Source: CAZVIK01 sp964627045 (GTDB lineage: Bacteria > Acidobacteriota > Terriglobia > Bryobacterales > Bryobacteraceae). From it: 20,124 bases of DNA. The notes beneath the pieces were generated by a model that worked only from the letters and a program-made list of their open reading frames with translations, ran no database searches and had not been told where the DNA came from. Numbering within the stretch: the stretch's first letter is position 1; every line of letters begins with the position of its first letter. This document shows positions 1 to 6,940 of the stretch, one piece after another. The translations under genes were made by a program, and so were the position numbers. The stretch lies in NCBI GenBank assembly GCA_964627045.1, contig CAZVIK010000058.1, positions 1 to 20,124 on the forward strand. Direction: 5' to 3'.

Positions 1-182
1 ACATGGACCGCCGGCGCGCGAGGATCATGCCGGTCCTGGAGAATGCCTACGGGAAGCACGATGCGGGGCTTTGGTTTCGGCGCTGGCGCATCTTCTTCAT
101 GGCGTGTGCGGAGCTGTGGGGATTCCGGGGTGGCGAAGAGTGGCTGGTCGCCCATTACCTGTTCCGCAGGACATCCGTTTGA
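1..182 (+). CDS. C-terminal fragment of a cyclopropane-fatty-acyl-phospholipid synthase-type methyltransferase (partial, 5' end outside window)
   Basis: Reading from base 3, 59 codons are open to a TGA at 180-182; the rest of the gene lies left of the window. The visible tail contains WFRRWRIFFMACAELWGF followed by EEWLVAHYLF. This is the characteristic end of CFA-synthase-family SAM-dependent methyltransferases, where a W-R-x-F-F-M-x-C-A-E-L-F/W-G-Y/F helix precedes a W-x-V-x-H-Y-L-F ending. Family members methylate the double bond of unsaturated acyl chains in membrane phospholipids. The catalytic N-terminal and SAM-binding parts are not visible, so activity cannot be judged. The gene converges on a second, different CFA-type gene on the other strand and overlaps its 3' end by 28 bp. 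Recognition rests on about 45 residues of family-typical sequence. Confidence 0.82.
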   Translation, partial: MDRRRARIMPVLENAYGKHDAGLWFRRWRIFFMACAELWGFRGGEEWLVAHYLFRRTSV

Positions 183-1393
183 GGCTGGTCTCCCTCCGGC
201 CGCCAGGCAGGTTTGGTCAGGATCATCTGAACGTCGCCGATGTAGCGCTCCAGGAAAGCGCCTTCGCAATAGCAGAGGTAGTACTCCCAGAGCCGCAGGA
301 ACTCCTCGGCGTAGCCCAGCGCGCGCACCGCATCCGCGCTGGCCAAGAACCGTTCGCGCCAGGCTCGCAGGGTGCGTGGGTAGTGAACGGTGATGTCCTC
401 CAGGTCCACCAGCCGCATGTCGGTGGCCTGCGCGACGGATCGCGTGATGGCCGCAATCGAAGGGATGAAGCTGCCGGGGAAGATGTAGCGCTTGATGAAG
501 TCTGGAGTGCGGAGTTGGGCCTCGTACACCTGGTCCGTGATGATGATGGCCTGGAGGGCCATGACGCCACTGCCTTTCAGCCGGTCGCTACAGACGCGGA
601 AGTAGGCGTCGAGGAAATGATGGCCGACCGCTTCGATCATCTCGATGGACACCACTTTGTCGTAGGAGCCGGTCAGGTTCCGATAATCTTCGTGGAGAAG
701 CTCAATCCTGTCCGAAAGGCCTGCCTGCCGGATACTCGCAAGGGCATAGTCATACTGCTGCCGCGATATGGTTGTGGTGGTGACCCGGCAGCCGTACCTC
801 GTTGCGGCATGGAGCGCGAAGCCGCCCCAACCGGTCCCGATCTCGAGCACGTGGTCTTCCGGCCGCAGGACGAGCTTCCGGCAGATCCTCTCGTACTTAG
901 CGGCCGCCGCCTCTTCGAGGGTTGCATCCGGGCGCTCGAAGATGTTGCAGGAATAGGTCATGCTCCGATCGAGCCAGAGGCTGTAGAAGTCGTTGCCAAG
1001 GTCGTAGTGGGCGGCAATGTTCCGCCTGCTCCCGTCCTGCGTGTTTCGCCGAAGCCAATGCCTTAGGGCCTCCAGCGGGCGGCTGACCACGGCGAAGCCG
1101 CTCTCCATGCCGGCCAGCACTTTCCGGTTCAGAACGATGATTCGGACGAGCGTGGTGAGGTCGTCGGCCGACCAGCAGCCGGACATGTAGGATTCGGCGG
1201 CCCCAATGCTGCCCCCAAACGCGAGGTCCGCATAGAACTGGGGGTTGGAGACCGAGATTGTGGCGCTCGGGCTCCCGCTGCCAAAAGCATGCGGCCCCTC
1301 GTCATCGACAAGGACGATCCGGCCATGCGACAGTCTTTCGAGGTTGGCGAACACGGCGCGACGCGCCACACGTGTGAGTGGTCCGGTCAACAC
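155..1393 (-). CDS. Cyclopropane-fatty-acyl-phospholipid synthase family SAM-dependent methyltransferase
   Basis: The protein is 412 residues and belongs to the CFA synthase/mycolic acid methyltransferase family, which transfers a methyl group from SAM onto unsaturated acyl chains of membrane lipids. Visible marks are the entry motif AAHYDLGNDFYSLWLD (about 127-142), YSCNIF with Cys149 at the place of E. coli Cfa Cys139, the SAM-binding loop VLEIGTGWGGFALHAA (182-197), SIEMIEAVGHHF (249-260) carrying the conserved Glu, YIFPGSFIP (303-311), and the C-terminal YYLCYCEGAF (371-380). It is full length for the family. The start is GTG, 4 bp after the stop of the DUF1365 gene, with a GGGGAG-like ribosome site upstream. 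It is the last gene of a five-gene operon. The product could be cyclopropane, methyl-branched or another methylated acyl chain; sequence alone does not decide. Confidence 0.93.
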   Translation of the reverse strand: MLTGPLTRVARRAVFANLERLSHGRIVLVDDEGPHAFGSGSPSATISVSNPQFYADLAFGGSIGAAESYMSGCWSADDLTTLVRIIVLNRKVLAGMESGFAVVSRPLEALRHWLRRNTQDGSRRNIAAHYDLGNDFYSLWLDRSMTYSCNIFERPDATLEEAAAAKYERICRKLVLRPEDHVLEIGTGWGGFALHAATRYGCRVTTTTISRQQYDYALASIRQAGLSDRIELLHEDYRNLTGSYDKVVSIEMIEAVGHHFLDAYFRVCSDRLKGSGVMALQAIIITDQVYEAQLRTPDFIKRYIFPGSFIPSIAAITRSVAQATDMRLVDLEDITVHYPRTLRAWRERFLASADAVRALGYAEEFLRLWEYYLCYCEGAFLERYIGDVQMILTKPAWRPEGDQPQTDVLRNR

Positions 1394-1397
1394 GGCC

Positions 1398-2159
1398 TCA
1401 GCTCTCCCCGCGCGTTTCAGGGTGCGTGTAGAATGCGGCCCCTTTTGTCTTCAGCTTGAAGGCCTGCCAGTAGATCGCGGCGATCGTCTTCAGGGTCATA
1501 GGCGGGTATGATGCCAGCATCTTCGCCAGGTTGCTGCCGTTCAGTTCCAGTCGTCTCAAGTCGAGACTGGCGGCAAACAGTGTGGCTCCTTCCCGAAAGT
1601 CGGTCATACGCACGCGCAACGCGTCGCCCGGTTCGCTGAAACGCCAGTCGTATTCTACGTTCATGCCGATGAACGGCGAGACATGGAAACTCTTGGCGAA
1701 CCGGAAGCGCATTCCCTCGCCCGCGCCGATGCTGTCCTGGGCGTCAAGCACATAGCTGTGGCGTTCCCTCCAAGGCGTATTCGTGATCTCGGCGACGATG
1801 GTCTCCACGTTTTCGCCCGACGGGTTGAAACAATAGTAGAAGCTGACCGGGTTGAAGATGTAGCCGAAATAGCGCAGGTGCGTCAAAAGCCGGATGGGAC
1901 CTCCCGGCCTTTTTCCTAAATGCTCCCGCACCAGGTTTCTAACGGCCGTATCCAGCGGCACGCCAGCGTCTCCCAGATAGTCGCGGCGCCGGAAAGAGGC
2001 GAGATTTGGCCGCTCCACGCTCCAGAGCATTCGTCCCTGGAATACGTGGTCAAGCTCGGCCAAGTCCAGGTACATCATGAAGAGCGAGTAGCGGAACCGG
2101 TTCACGACAGGCTGGTAGCGGACATGTCCCACCTGGCCGGTGTAGATGCAGCTATTCAT
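1398..2159 (-). CDS. DUF1365 family protein
   Basis: The protein is 253 residues if started at the ATG at 2159-2157, which overlaps the stop of the upstream amine-oxidase-like gene as ATGA. An upstream in-frame start at 2183 is less likely because it would lie inside that gene. Family marks include an N-terminal IYTGQVGHVRYQPVVNRFRY, RYFGYIFNPVSFYYCF (about 97-112), EITNTPWRERHSYVL, and FHVSPFIGMNVEYDW. This family (COG3496) has no firmly settled biochemical role. It occurs almost always between a flavin amine-oxidase-like protein and a CFA-type methyltransferase, as here, so a step in modifying unsaturated acyl chains is the natural inference. No signal peptide or clear membrane span is seen. 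Confidence 0.93.
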   Translation of the reverse strand: MNSCIYTGQVGHVRYQPVVNRFRYSLFMMYLDLAELDHVFQGRMLWSVERPNLASFRRRDYLGDAGVPLDTAVRNLVREHLGKRPGGPIRLLTHLRYFGYIFNPVSFYYCFNPSGENVETIVAEITNTPWRERHSYVLDAQDSIGAGEGMRFRFAKSFHVSPFIGMNVEYDWRFSEPGDALRVRMTDFREGATLFAASLDLRRLELNGSNLAKMLASYPPMTLKTIAAIYWQAFKLKTKGAAFYTHPETRGES

Positions 2160-3400
2160 AGCCCCTTCCCGAACCAGGCACACGCCTTCAGGGCGCCGTT
2201 TACCCCGTCCTCGTGGAAGCCATACCCCCAGTAGGCGCCGGCGTAGTGCGTCCTGTTGACACCGCTGATTTCGCAGTGCCTCTTCTGCGCTGCCGGCGCC
2301 GCCATGGTGTACACAGGATGGGCGTAGTCGTACCTGCCTATGATCTTGCCGCCCGCGATGTCGCCAGGATGGTTCAGTGTCACACAGAACTCCTCGGATG
2401 CCTGAAGGCTCTGTAGGATGTTCATGTCATAGGTGATTACCGCGCGGTTCACGTGCTCCTGCGGGATCAGGTAGTTCCAACTCGACCAGATCCGCCGCCG
2501 TCTCGGCAGTATGCGGGTGTCGGTGTGCAGGACCGCGAGGTTCTGCTGATAGGGGATCGCTCCCAAGACCTCTAGCTCTGCCGGAGTCGGATCACTGAGC
2601 ATGGCGAGCGCCTGGTCGCTGTGAACCGCCAGCACCATGTGTTCGAATCGCTCGGTGGTTCCGCCGTCAAGGCTCACGTCCACCCCGTCGGGACGCCGCG
2701 CCACAGCCCGGACGGCGGTACTCAGACGGATCTTGTCGCGGAAGGGCTCCGTCAGCTTCTCGACGTAGCGCGCCGAACCACCCTTAACGACCTTCCACTC
2801 AAATGGGTTCTTGATCTCAAGAAATCCGTGGTTTTCGAAGAAGCGCACAAAGGTGGAAAGCGGAAACTCCCCGATGCGCTCCGGGTTAGCCGACCAGAGC
2901 GCCGAGCCTAGCGGCACGATGAAGCAGTCGATAAACCGGCGCGAGTAGCCACGGGATCGCAGAAAAGCCCCCAGGCTCTCCCCCGTGCGCTCCTCCGCGA
3001 GCAAGCGCTGAAACTCCTTGCGAAACCGGAAGATGTCCCGAATCATCCCGTAGAAAGAGAGATCCAGAAGGTTGCGGCGCTGGGCAAAAAGCCCATTCAG
3101 ATTGTGCGCGCCGTATTCGATGCCCTCCCGCTCCGACTTCACGCTGAAAGTCATGCTCGACCCTTGATAGTCGACTCCCAGCCGCCGCACAAGTTTCAGG
3201 AAATTGGGGTAGGTGACTTCATTGAATACAATGAACCCCGTATCGACCGCATGACGCCGCTCTCCCAGGGCCACGTCGACGGTGTGCGTGTGGCCGCCGA
3301 TGTAATCGTTGGCTTCGAAAACAACGATGTCGTGATCCGGGTTGAGAAGGTACGCGGAAACCAAACCCGAGATGCCGCCGCCTATGATCGCGATGCGCAT
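2156..3400 (-). CDS. FAD-dependent amine-oxidase-like protein (COG2907 type)
   Basis: The protein is 414 residues. It begins with a dinucleotide-binding motif, IIGGGISGLVSAYLL (5-19), followed by the acidic strand end and GG motif of flavin amine oxidases, VFEANDYIGGHTHTVD (27-42). A C-terminal FAD-contact segment, GAYWGYGFHEDGVNGA, completes the fold. COG2907 proteins are predicted oxidoreductases and desaturases of the amine oxidase superfamily, and they accompany DUF1365 and CFA-type genes. In Rhodobacter a related cluster lies in the singlet-oxygen sigma-E regulon and has been tied to unusual methylated fatty acids, so a lipid substrate is more likely than an amine (inference). The ATG is preceded by AGGAG and AGAGG sequences. 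The preceding DUF2177 stop lies 15 bp upstream, and the next gene overlaps as ATGA. Confidence 0.92.
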   Translation of the reverse strand: MRIAIIGGGISGLVSAYLLNPDHDIVVFEANDYIGGHTHTVDVALGERRHAVDTGFIVFNEVTYPNFLKLVRRLGVDYQGSSMTFSVKSEREGIEYGAHNLNGLFAQRRNLLDLSFYGMIRDIFRFRKEFQRLLAEERTGESLGAFLRSRGYSRRFIDCFIVPLGSALWSANPERIGEFPLSTFVRFFENHGFLEIKNPFEWKVVKGGSARYVEKLTEPFRDKIRLSTAVRAVARRPDGVDVSLDGGTTERFEHMVLAVHSDQALAMLSDPTPAELEVLGAIPYQQNLAVLHTDTRILPRRRRIWSSWNYLIPQEHVNRAVITYDMNILQSLQASEEFCVTLNHPGDIAGGKIIGRYDYAHPVYTMAAPAAQKRHCEISGVNRTHYAGAYWGYGFHEDGVNGALKACAWFGKGL

Positions 3401-3415
3401 GCCGCCTCTGCTCTC

Positions 3416-3832
3416 CTATTTCAACCAGCGGTCCAGCCAGGTCGCCGCCAGCGCGCCAAGGGCGTTAAGGAGTCCTCCCCAGCAGATGTCGATCAACGCC
3501 AAGCGCAAGGGCCAGTCGCGCACCAGCGCGTAGTTTGTCATTTCATAGACCGTGTAGAGTACGATTCCATACAGGGCTCCCCAGAGCAGCGAGGACCCGG
3601 TTGGATTGTCCGCGGCCACTCGCGGCAATACGAAAAGCACGATTCCCAGGGGGATGGCGAGGTAGACCAACAGGGCAGCCCAGACAATCGGCTGCATCTC
3701 GTTTCCCGACAAGCGCAGGAACGGGCCGAGTTCCCTTTTGTAGAGCTTCGACGCAAAGACCCCCAACCACACGTAGTCCAGCGCGAGCAGTAGCGGCGGA
3801 AGGAATAGGAAAACCTTCACGAAATGCCACAT
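3416..3832 (-). CDS. DUF2177 family membrane protein
   Basis: This small protein of 138 residues has about four hydrophobic spans: roughly 5-25 (VKVFLFLPPLLLALDYVWLG), 48-70, 82-102 and 115-135. The pattern LDYVWLGV near the first span and YEMTNYALVRDWP between spans 3 and 4 are typical of DUF2177 inner-membrane proteins. No biochemical function is known to me. The start is well supported: GAGGAGG sits 7 bp before the ATG, and that ribosome site overlaps the TAG of the preceding DUF1295 gene (12 bp between genes), suggesting coupled translation. In other genomes DUF2177 recurs in the same CFA/DUF1365/amine-oxidase neighbourhoods, so a membrane partner role in lipid modification is inferred. 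Confidence 0.88.
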   Translation of the reverse strand: MWHFVKVFLFLPPLLLALDYVWLGVFASKLYKRELGPFLRLSGNEMQPIVWAALLVYLAIPLGIVLFVLPRVAADNPTGSSLLWGALYGIVLYTVYEMTNYALVRDWPLRLALIDICWGGLLNALGALAATWLDRWLK

Positions 3833-3844
3833 GGTCAGCCTCCT

Positions 3845-4615
3845 CTATGGTCTTGGCGGGAGCGGGAAGAACACGCTGGTCCGCCTCCGGTACTTCTCGA
3901 ATTCGACGTCGCCCTCATACTTCCTCTCCAGGAGCGGGATTCCGGATACGAACAAGATCAGCACGGTAATCGTGGCTGGTCCAATCACGGTCTTCCAGCC
4001 ACCGGGAGCCGCGCATGCGATCAGCCACAGCCCCCACCACAGCGTCACTTCCCCGAAGTAGTTGGGGTGGCGTGTGTATTTCCAGAGCCCCGAGGTGATG
4101 ACCCGTCCGCGGTTGCCCGGGTCCTTCTTGAATTGACCCAATTGGAAATCCCCAATGGTTTCGAAGGCGAAGCCGAGCAGCCACACGACGCCGCCCAGCA
4201 GGTCGAGCCACCCAAGACCTGGCCGCCCGCCGGCCAGCACATAAGTTACCGGGGAGAGAATGACGACGGCCAGCAGCGCCTGCAGCAAGAACACCTGGAA
4301 GTAGGCCCTTACCGCCGCGAGGCTTCCCCATTCTTCCCGCCACTTCCGGTAGCGGGGATCTTCGGGCTTCCCTCGGTTCCGCAGGCCGATGTGCAGCGAG
4401 AGGCGCAGCGCCCAGATGGTTACGAGAGCGAGCAGGAGAAAGCCGCGCTCAGAAGTGGAGCCCGCAACCCACTGCGCCACGAGAGCCTGAACAACGAATC
4501 CCGCCCCCCACGCGACGTCCGCCACGTCGTTCCGCCGCAGTCGCAGCGCCATCGCGAACCACAAACTCGCATAGATCGCCGCAACCGCGACCTGGACACC
4601 AATAATGCCGGGCAT
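3845..4615 (-). CDS. DUF1295 domain protein (steroid 5-alpha-reductase/ICMT-like membrane protein)
   Basis: A polytopic membrane protein of 256 residues from the ATG at 4615-4613. This start is chosen because AAGAGG lies 5 bp upstream. An in-frame ATG at 4651 would add 12 unconserved residues. It has six to seven hydrophobic spans and the diagnostic C-terminal motif TSGLWKYTRHPNYFGEVTLW, shared by DUF1295 proteins, steroid 5-alpha reductases and isoprenylcysteine methyltransferases. In that superfamily the segment binds NADPH or SAM beside a membrane-embedded lipid. Reduction or methylation of a lipid double bond is therefore plausible, but the substrate is unknown. It is the first gene of the minus-strand operon that ends with the CFA-type methyltransferase, with 100 bp separating it from the divergent peroxidase gene. 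Confidence 0.9.
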   Translation of the reverse strand: MPGIIGVQVAVAAIYASLWFAMALRLRRNDVADVAWGAGFVVQALVAQWVAGSTSERGFLLLALVTIWALRLSLHIGLRNRGKPEDPRYRKWREEWGSLAAVRAYFQVFLLQALLAVVILSPVTYVLAGGRPGLGWLDLLGGVVWLLGFAFETIGDFQLGQFKKDPGNRGRVITSGLWKYTRHPNYFGEVTLWWGLWLIACAAPGGWKTVIGPATITVLILFVSGIPLLERKYEGDVEFEKYRRRTSVFFPLPPRP

Positions 4616-4715
4616 AACGGCCTCTTGGCGGTAGCCGACCGATAGTAGCACAGAGGCCGCCGATTGCGATCACCCCTCCCGCATCCCTCCGAGACCATCC
4701 GGCATCCAAAACGCA
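4616..4715. promoter_or_regulatory. Divergent intergenic region with a candidate promoter for the lipid operon
   Basis: This 100 bp gap separates the lipid operon (minus) from the peroxidase gene (plus), so it should hold promoters for both. On the minus strand TGATCG (4672-4667) is followed, 19 bp on, by TACTAT (4647-4642), about 27 bp before the DUF1295 ATG. TGATC is the core of the -35 element of ChrR-partnered ECF sigma-E promoters that drive comparable lipid clusters in Rhodobacter, but the -10 match is poor. TACTAT also resembles a sigma-70 -10 box (4 of 6). No convincing plus-strand promoter for the peroxidase gene was found. The promoter call is tentative. Confidence 0.25.
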
Positions 4716-5261
4716 GTGAAACTATTAGCCCATAGCTGGGGGGGCATCCTCATGTTGACGTCAGCCGCGTCCGCCGCCACGATTCACGACTTCACGATGA
4801 ACTCGATCGATGGCCAGCCCGTTCCGCTGGCACAGTACAAGGGGAAGGTAGCGCTGATCGTCAACGTGGCCAGCCGATGCGGTTTCACGCCTCAGTATGC
4901 CGAGCTGGAAGCGTTGTACAAGAGGTACAAAGACCGGGGCCTCGTCGTGCTCGGGTTTCCCGCCAACAATTTCCTGTGGCAGGAGCCTGGCAGCGATGCG
5001 GAGATCAAGTCCTTCTGCTCGACTAAGTACCAGGTCACGTTCCCCATGTTTTCCAAGATCTCCGTGAAGGGCAAGGACACCGCGCCGCTCTACCGGTTCC
5101 TGACCAGCAAGAAGGCCAACCCGGCCAGTGGCGGGGATATCTCATGGAACTTCACCAAGTTCTTGGTGGACAGAAATGGCAACGTCATTGCCCGGTTTGC
5201 TCCCAGCGTGGCGCCGGAGTCGAAGGAGTTGCTCCAAGCGATCGACGCAGCCCTGAGATAG
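4716..5261 (+). CDS. Glutathione peroxidase family thiol peroxidase, probably exported
   Basis: The protein is 181 residues and reduces hydroperoxides, including lipid hydroperoxides, in this family. The four catalytic residues are present: Cys55 in VASRCGFTPQY, Gln89 in WQEPG, and Trp144-Asn145 in SWNFTKFLVD. The peroxidatic residue is Cys, not selenocysteine. Cys101 in IKSFCSTKY sits where two-cysteine, thioredoxin-dependent members keep the resolving cysteine, so thioredoxin is a likelier reductant than glutathione. Residues 1-20, ending SAASA, look like a Sec signal peptide, placing the enzyme outside the cytoplasm. The GTG start lacks a clear ribosome site. An ATG at 4752 follows a G-rich stretch but would remove most of the signal sequence. 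It is divergent from the lipid operon, which suggests joint protection of membrane lipids. Confidence 0.94.
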   Translation: MKLLAHSWGGILMLTSAASAATIHDFTMNSIDGQPVPLAQYKGKVALIVNVASRCGFTPQYAELEALYKRYKDRGLVVLGFPANNFLWQEPGSDAEIKSFCSTKYQVTFPMFSKISVKGKDTAPLYRFLTSKKANPASGGDISWNFTKFLVDRNGNVIARFAPSVAPESKELLQAIDAALR

Positions 5262-5606
5262 CAGGCGTCAAGGACGGGGCAAACGCGACCACCGGGGCGG
5301 CGGGAAAGGGGCCGCTCTCAGCGCAGCCCAGTAGCCGAACACGGGCGGGTTGGGGCCGTCTGGCGAGAAGCCCGGTTGGCCGGCCATGGCAGCCTGTAGG
5401 TGGCCCTGGCTCTATTACGCGAGATTCATCCTCGCGGCCGTGTTCGAGGCCATCAGCCTGTTCACCGCGATCATGATCGGGAACCTGGAAGCGGCCAGGA
5501 TGGATCCGTTGTCGCCGGCCAGCCAATTCGAGGACACGGATCGAGCCCGCCAGCGTCTTCTTGCCGCCTGACGCATCAGTAAACACAGGAGGCAGTCAAC
5601 GAAGTC
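5262..5606. other. 345 bp region between peroxidase and site-2 protease genes
   Basis: No recognisable gene family is present. The first 120 bp show no open frame with convincing codon use and no terminator with a T run after the peroxidase stop. The second half contains one short plus-strand frame with GC-rich third positions, listed separately as a possible small membrane protein. An AGGAGG at 5587-5592 probably serves the site-2 protease gene, although 14 bp from its ATG is long. Confidence 0.6.
5386..5571 (+). CDS. Possible small membrane protein (61 residues), uncertain
   Basis: This short frame runs from an ATG at 5386 (alternative TTG at 5350) to a TGA ending at 5571. It would encode a hydrophobic segment, YARFILAAVFEAISLFTAIM, followed by a polar tail. 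From about 5425 to 5520 the third codon positions are strongly G/C, as in the neighbouring true genes, which favours real coding. Against it, no good ribosome site precedes either start and I recognise no family. It ends 35 bp before the site-2 protease gene on the same strand. It could be a real small protein, a decayed gene end, or chance. Confidence 0.3.
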   Translation: MAACRWPWLYYARFILAAVFEAISLFTAIMIGNLEAARMDPLSPASQFEDTDRARQRLLAA

Positions 5607-6710
5607 ATGAAGTGGTCATGGAAGCTGGGCAGATTCGCAGGCATTGACGTCTATATGCATGCGACGTTTCTGTTGCTGATCGGTTGGATCGCGGTGAGCC
5701 ATTGGCTCCAGGCGCGCAGCCTGACCGCGACGCTGGCGGGAGTCGGCTTCATCCTGGCCCTCTTTGCCTGCGTGATCCTGCACGAGTACGGTCACGCACT
5801 CACCGCACGCCGTTTCGGGATTCGAACCAGGGACATCACGCTGCTGCCCATCGGCGGGCTGGCACGCCTGGAGCGTATGCCCGAGAAACCGATGCAGGAG
5901 TTCTGGGTTGCCCTGGCGGGCCCGGCGGTAAACGTGGTGATCGCCGCGGTTCTCTTCGCCTGGCTGCTATTGACCAGCGGATTGGAGCCGTTGAACTCCC
6001 TCAGTGTGGCCGGGGGTTCATTCGTGGAACGGCTGCTCGTGGCTAACGTTTTTCTGGTGTTGTTCAACCTCCTTCCGGCCTTCCCGATGGATGGAGGGCG
6101 TTTGCTGCGCGCCTTGCTCGCCTCCCGAATGGAATACACCAAGGCAACTCAGACGGCGGCCGGCATCGGCCAGGGTATGGCCTTCCTGTTCGGGTTGGTC
6201 GGGCTGTTTTTCAATCCATTCCTGCTGTTCATCGCCTTCTTCGTCTGGATCGGCGCCGCGCAGGAGGCGTCGAGTGTACAGATGAAGAGTTCGCTGGCGG
6301 GGATCCCAGTGGCCCGGGCCATGGTCACCGATTTCCAGGTCCTCTCGGTCCACGACAAACTGTCGCGAGCGGTGGAGTTGATTCTCAGGGGTTCCCAGCA
6401 GGATTTTCCCGTCGTCTCCGAGCGCGGTGTGGTGGGCATTCTGACGAAAACTGACATCCTCGCGGCTCTGGCCAGAAATGGCGACTCTCAACCTGTGGCC
6501 GAGGTCATGAAGCGTGAGTTCCAGCTTGTCGACTCACATGAAATGCTGGAGAACGCCCTGCAAAGGCTCCAGGAGTGCAGTTGCCACACCATGCCGGTGC
6601 TCCACGGGGGTGAACTGGTCGGGCTCGTCACCACTGACAACCTGGGCGAGTTCATGTTGGTGCAGGCGGCGCTTGGCGCCCGTCTTTCCCCGCGGGCCAT
6701 CGCGGCCTGA
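5607..6710 (+). CDS. Site-2 protease family (M50) membrane metalloprotease with two CBS domains
   Basis: The protein is 367 residues. Its N-terminal half is a polytopic M50 protease. The zinc motif HEYGH is at 59-63 (VILHEYGHALTARRFG), a GPAVNV-type segment is at 105-110, and the second metal ligand is in NLLPAFPMDGGRLLRALL (about 154-171, Asp162). Two CBS modules follow, at about 238-292 (VARAMVTDFQVLSV ... GILTKTDILAAL) and 298-352 (VAEVMKREFQLVDS ... GLVTTDNLGEFM). These usually sense adenine nucleotides. The arrangement matches SpoIVFB-like or Rv2869-unlike 'S2P-CBS' proteins, which cut transmembrane substrates within the membrane. The substrate is unknown; no anti-sigma factor is adjacent. 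The start fits the family's typical W-K-x-G-R-x-A-G-I opening. Confidence 0.95.
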   Translation: MKWSWKLGRFAGIDVYMHATFLLLIGWIAVSHWLQARSLTATLAGVGFILALFACVILHEYGHALTARRFGIRTRDITLLPIGGLARLERMPEKPMQEFWVALAGPAVNVVIAAVLFAWLLLTSGLEPLNSLSVAGGSFVERLLVANVFLVLFNLLPAFPMDGGRLLRALLASRMEYTKATQTAAGIGQGMAFLFGLVGLFFNPFLLFIAFFVWIGAAQEASSVQMKSSLAGIPVARAMVTDFQVLSVHDKLSRAVELILRGSQQDFPVVSERGVVGILTKTDILAALARNGDSQPVAEVMKREFQLVDSHEMLENALQRLQECSCHTMPVLHGGELVGLVTTDNLGEFMLVQAALGARLSPRAIAA

Positions 6711-6746
6711 AGCCTGCGGCCCCGGTTCCATCGGAAGCCTCCGGCC
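6709..6746. repeat. Imperfect 13-bp direct repeat after the site-2 protease gene
   Basis: GAAGCCTGCGGCC at 6709-6721 and GAAGCCTCCGGCC at 6734-6746 differ at one base. The first copy overlaps the TGA stop of the protease gene. No known function is apparent, and such short GC-rich repeats can arise by chance. Confidence 0.4.
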
Positions 6747-6763
6747 TAGAATACGCGATTCTA
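6747..6763. repeat. Perfect inverted repeat TAGAAT-N5-ATTCTA
   Basis: TAGAAT at 6747-6752 and ATTCTA at 6758-6763 flank ACGCG. Each arm resembles a sigma-70 -10 box, but no matching -35 box lies at the right distance. It could be a small protein-binding site or a weak hairpin. No T run follows, so it is not a classical terminator. Confidence 0.35.
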
Positions 6764-6930
6764 TGATTCCGAGAGATCTGCCAGGCCGGGACTCTGCGCC
6801 CGCATCGCGCCAGATTGGGCGGCCGTGAGCGAATCGGCGATGAAACGGAGAAACAGGCCGCTGCCTGGATTCAGCGACGGCACTCTCGGCGCTCGGCGCA
6901 TAGCGGAACAAGCCGCTAGCGCGACCGGCC

Positions 6931-6940
6931 NNNNNNNNNN
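6931..6940. other. Assembly gap (10 N)
   Basis: Ten consecutive N mark a join between contigs, so the true distance and contents are unknown. Similar words lie on both sides: GCGCGACCGGCC just left (ending 6930) and GCGCACCGGCC to the right (ending about 7003), with GGCCGG next to the gap. This suggests a GC-rich repeat or hairpin broke the assembly. Confidence 0.97.

Noticed and set aside
71..1066. Long plus-strand frame opposite the CFA-type gene
   Set aside because: No family resemblance; it mirrors the strong codon bias of the real minus-strand gene, whose motifs are unmistakable.
3824..4645. Plus-strand 273-codon frame opposite the DUF1295 gene
   Set aside because: Low-complexity Arg/Pro/Gln-rich product with no family features; the minus strand encodes a membrane protein with a clear diagnostic motif.
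5185..5586. Minus-strand 133-codon frame in the peroxidase-protease gap
   Set aside because: Pro/Arg-rich with no hydrophobic or family pattern, and it runs through the end of the peroxidase gene.
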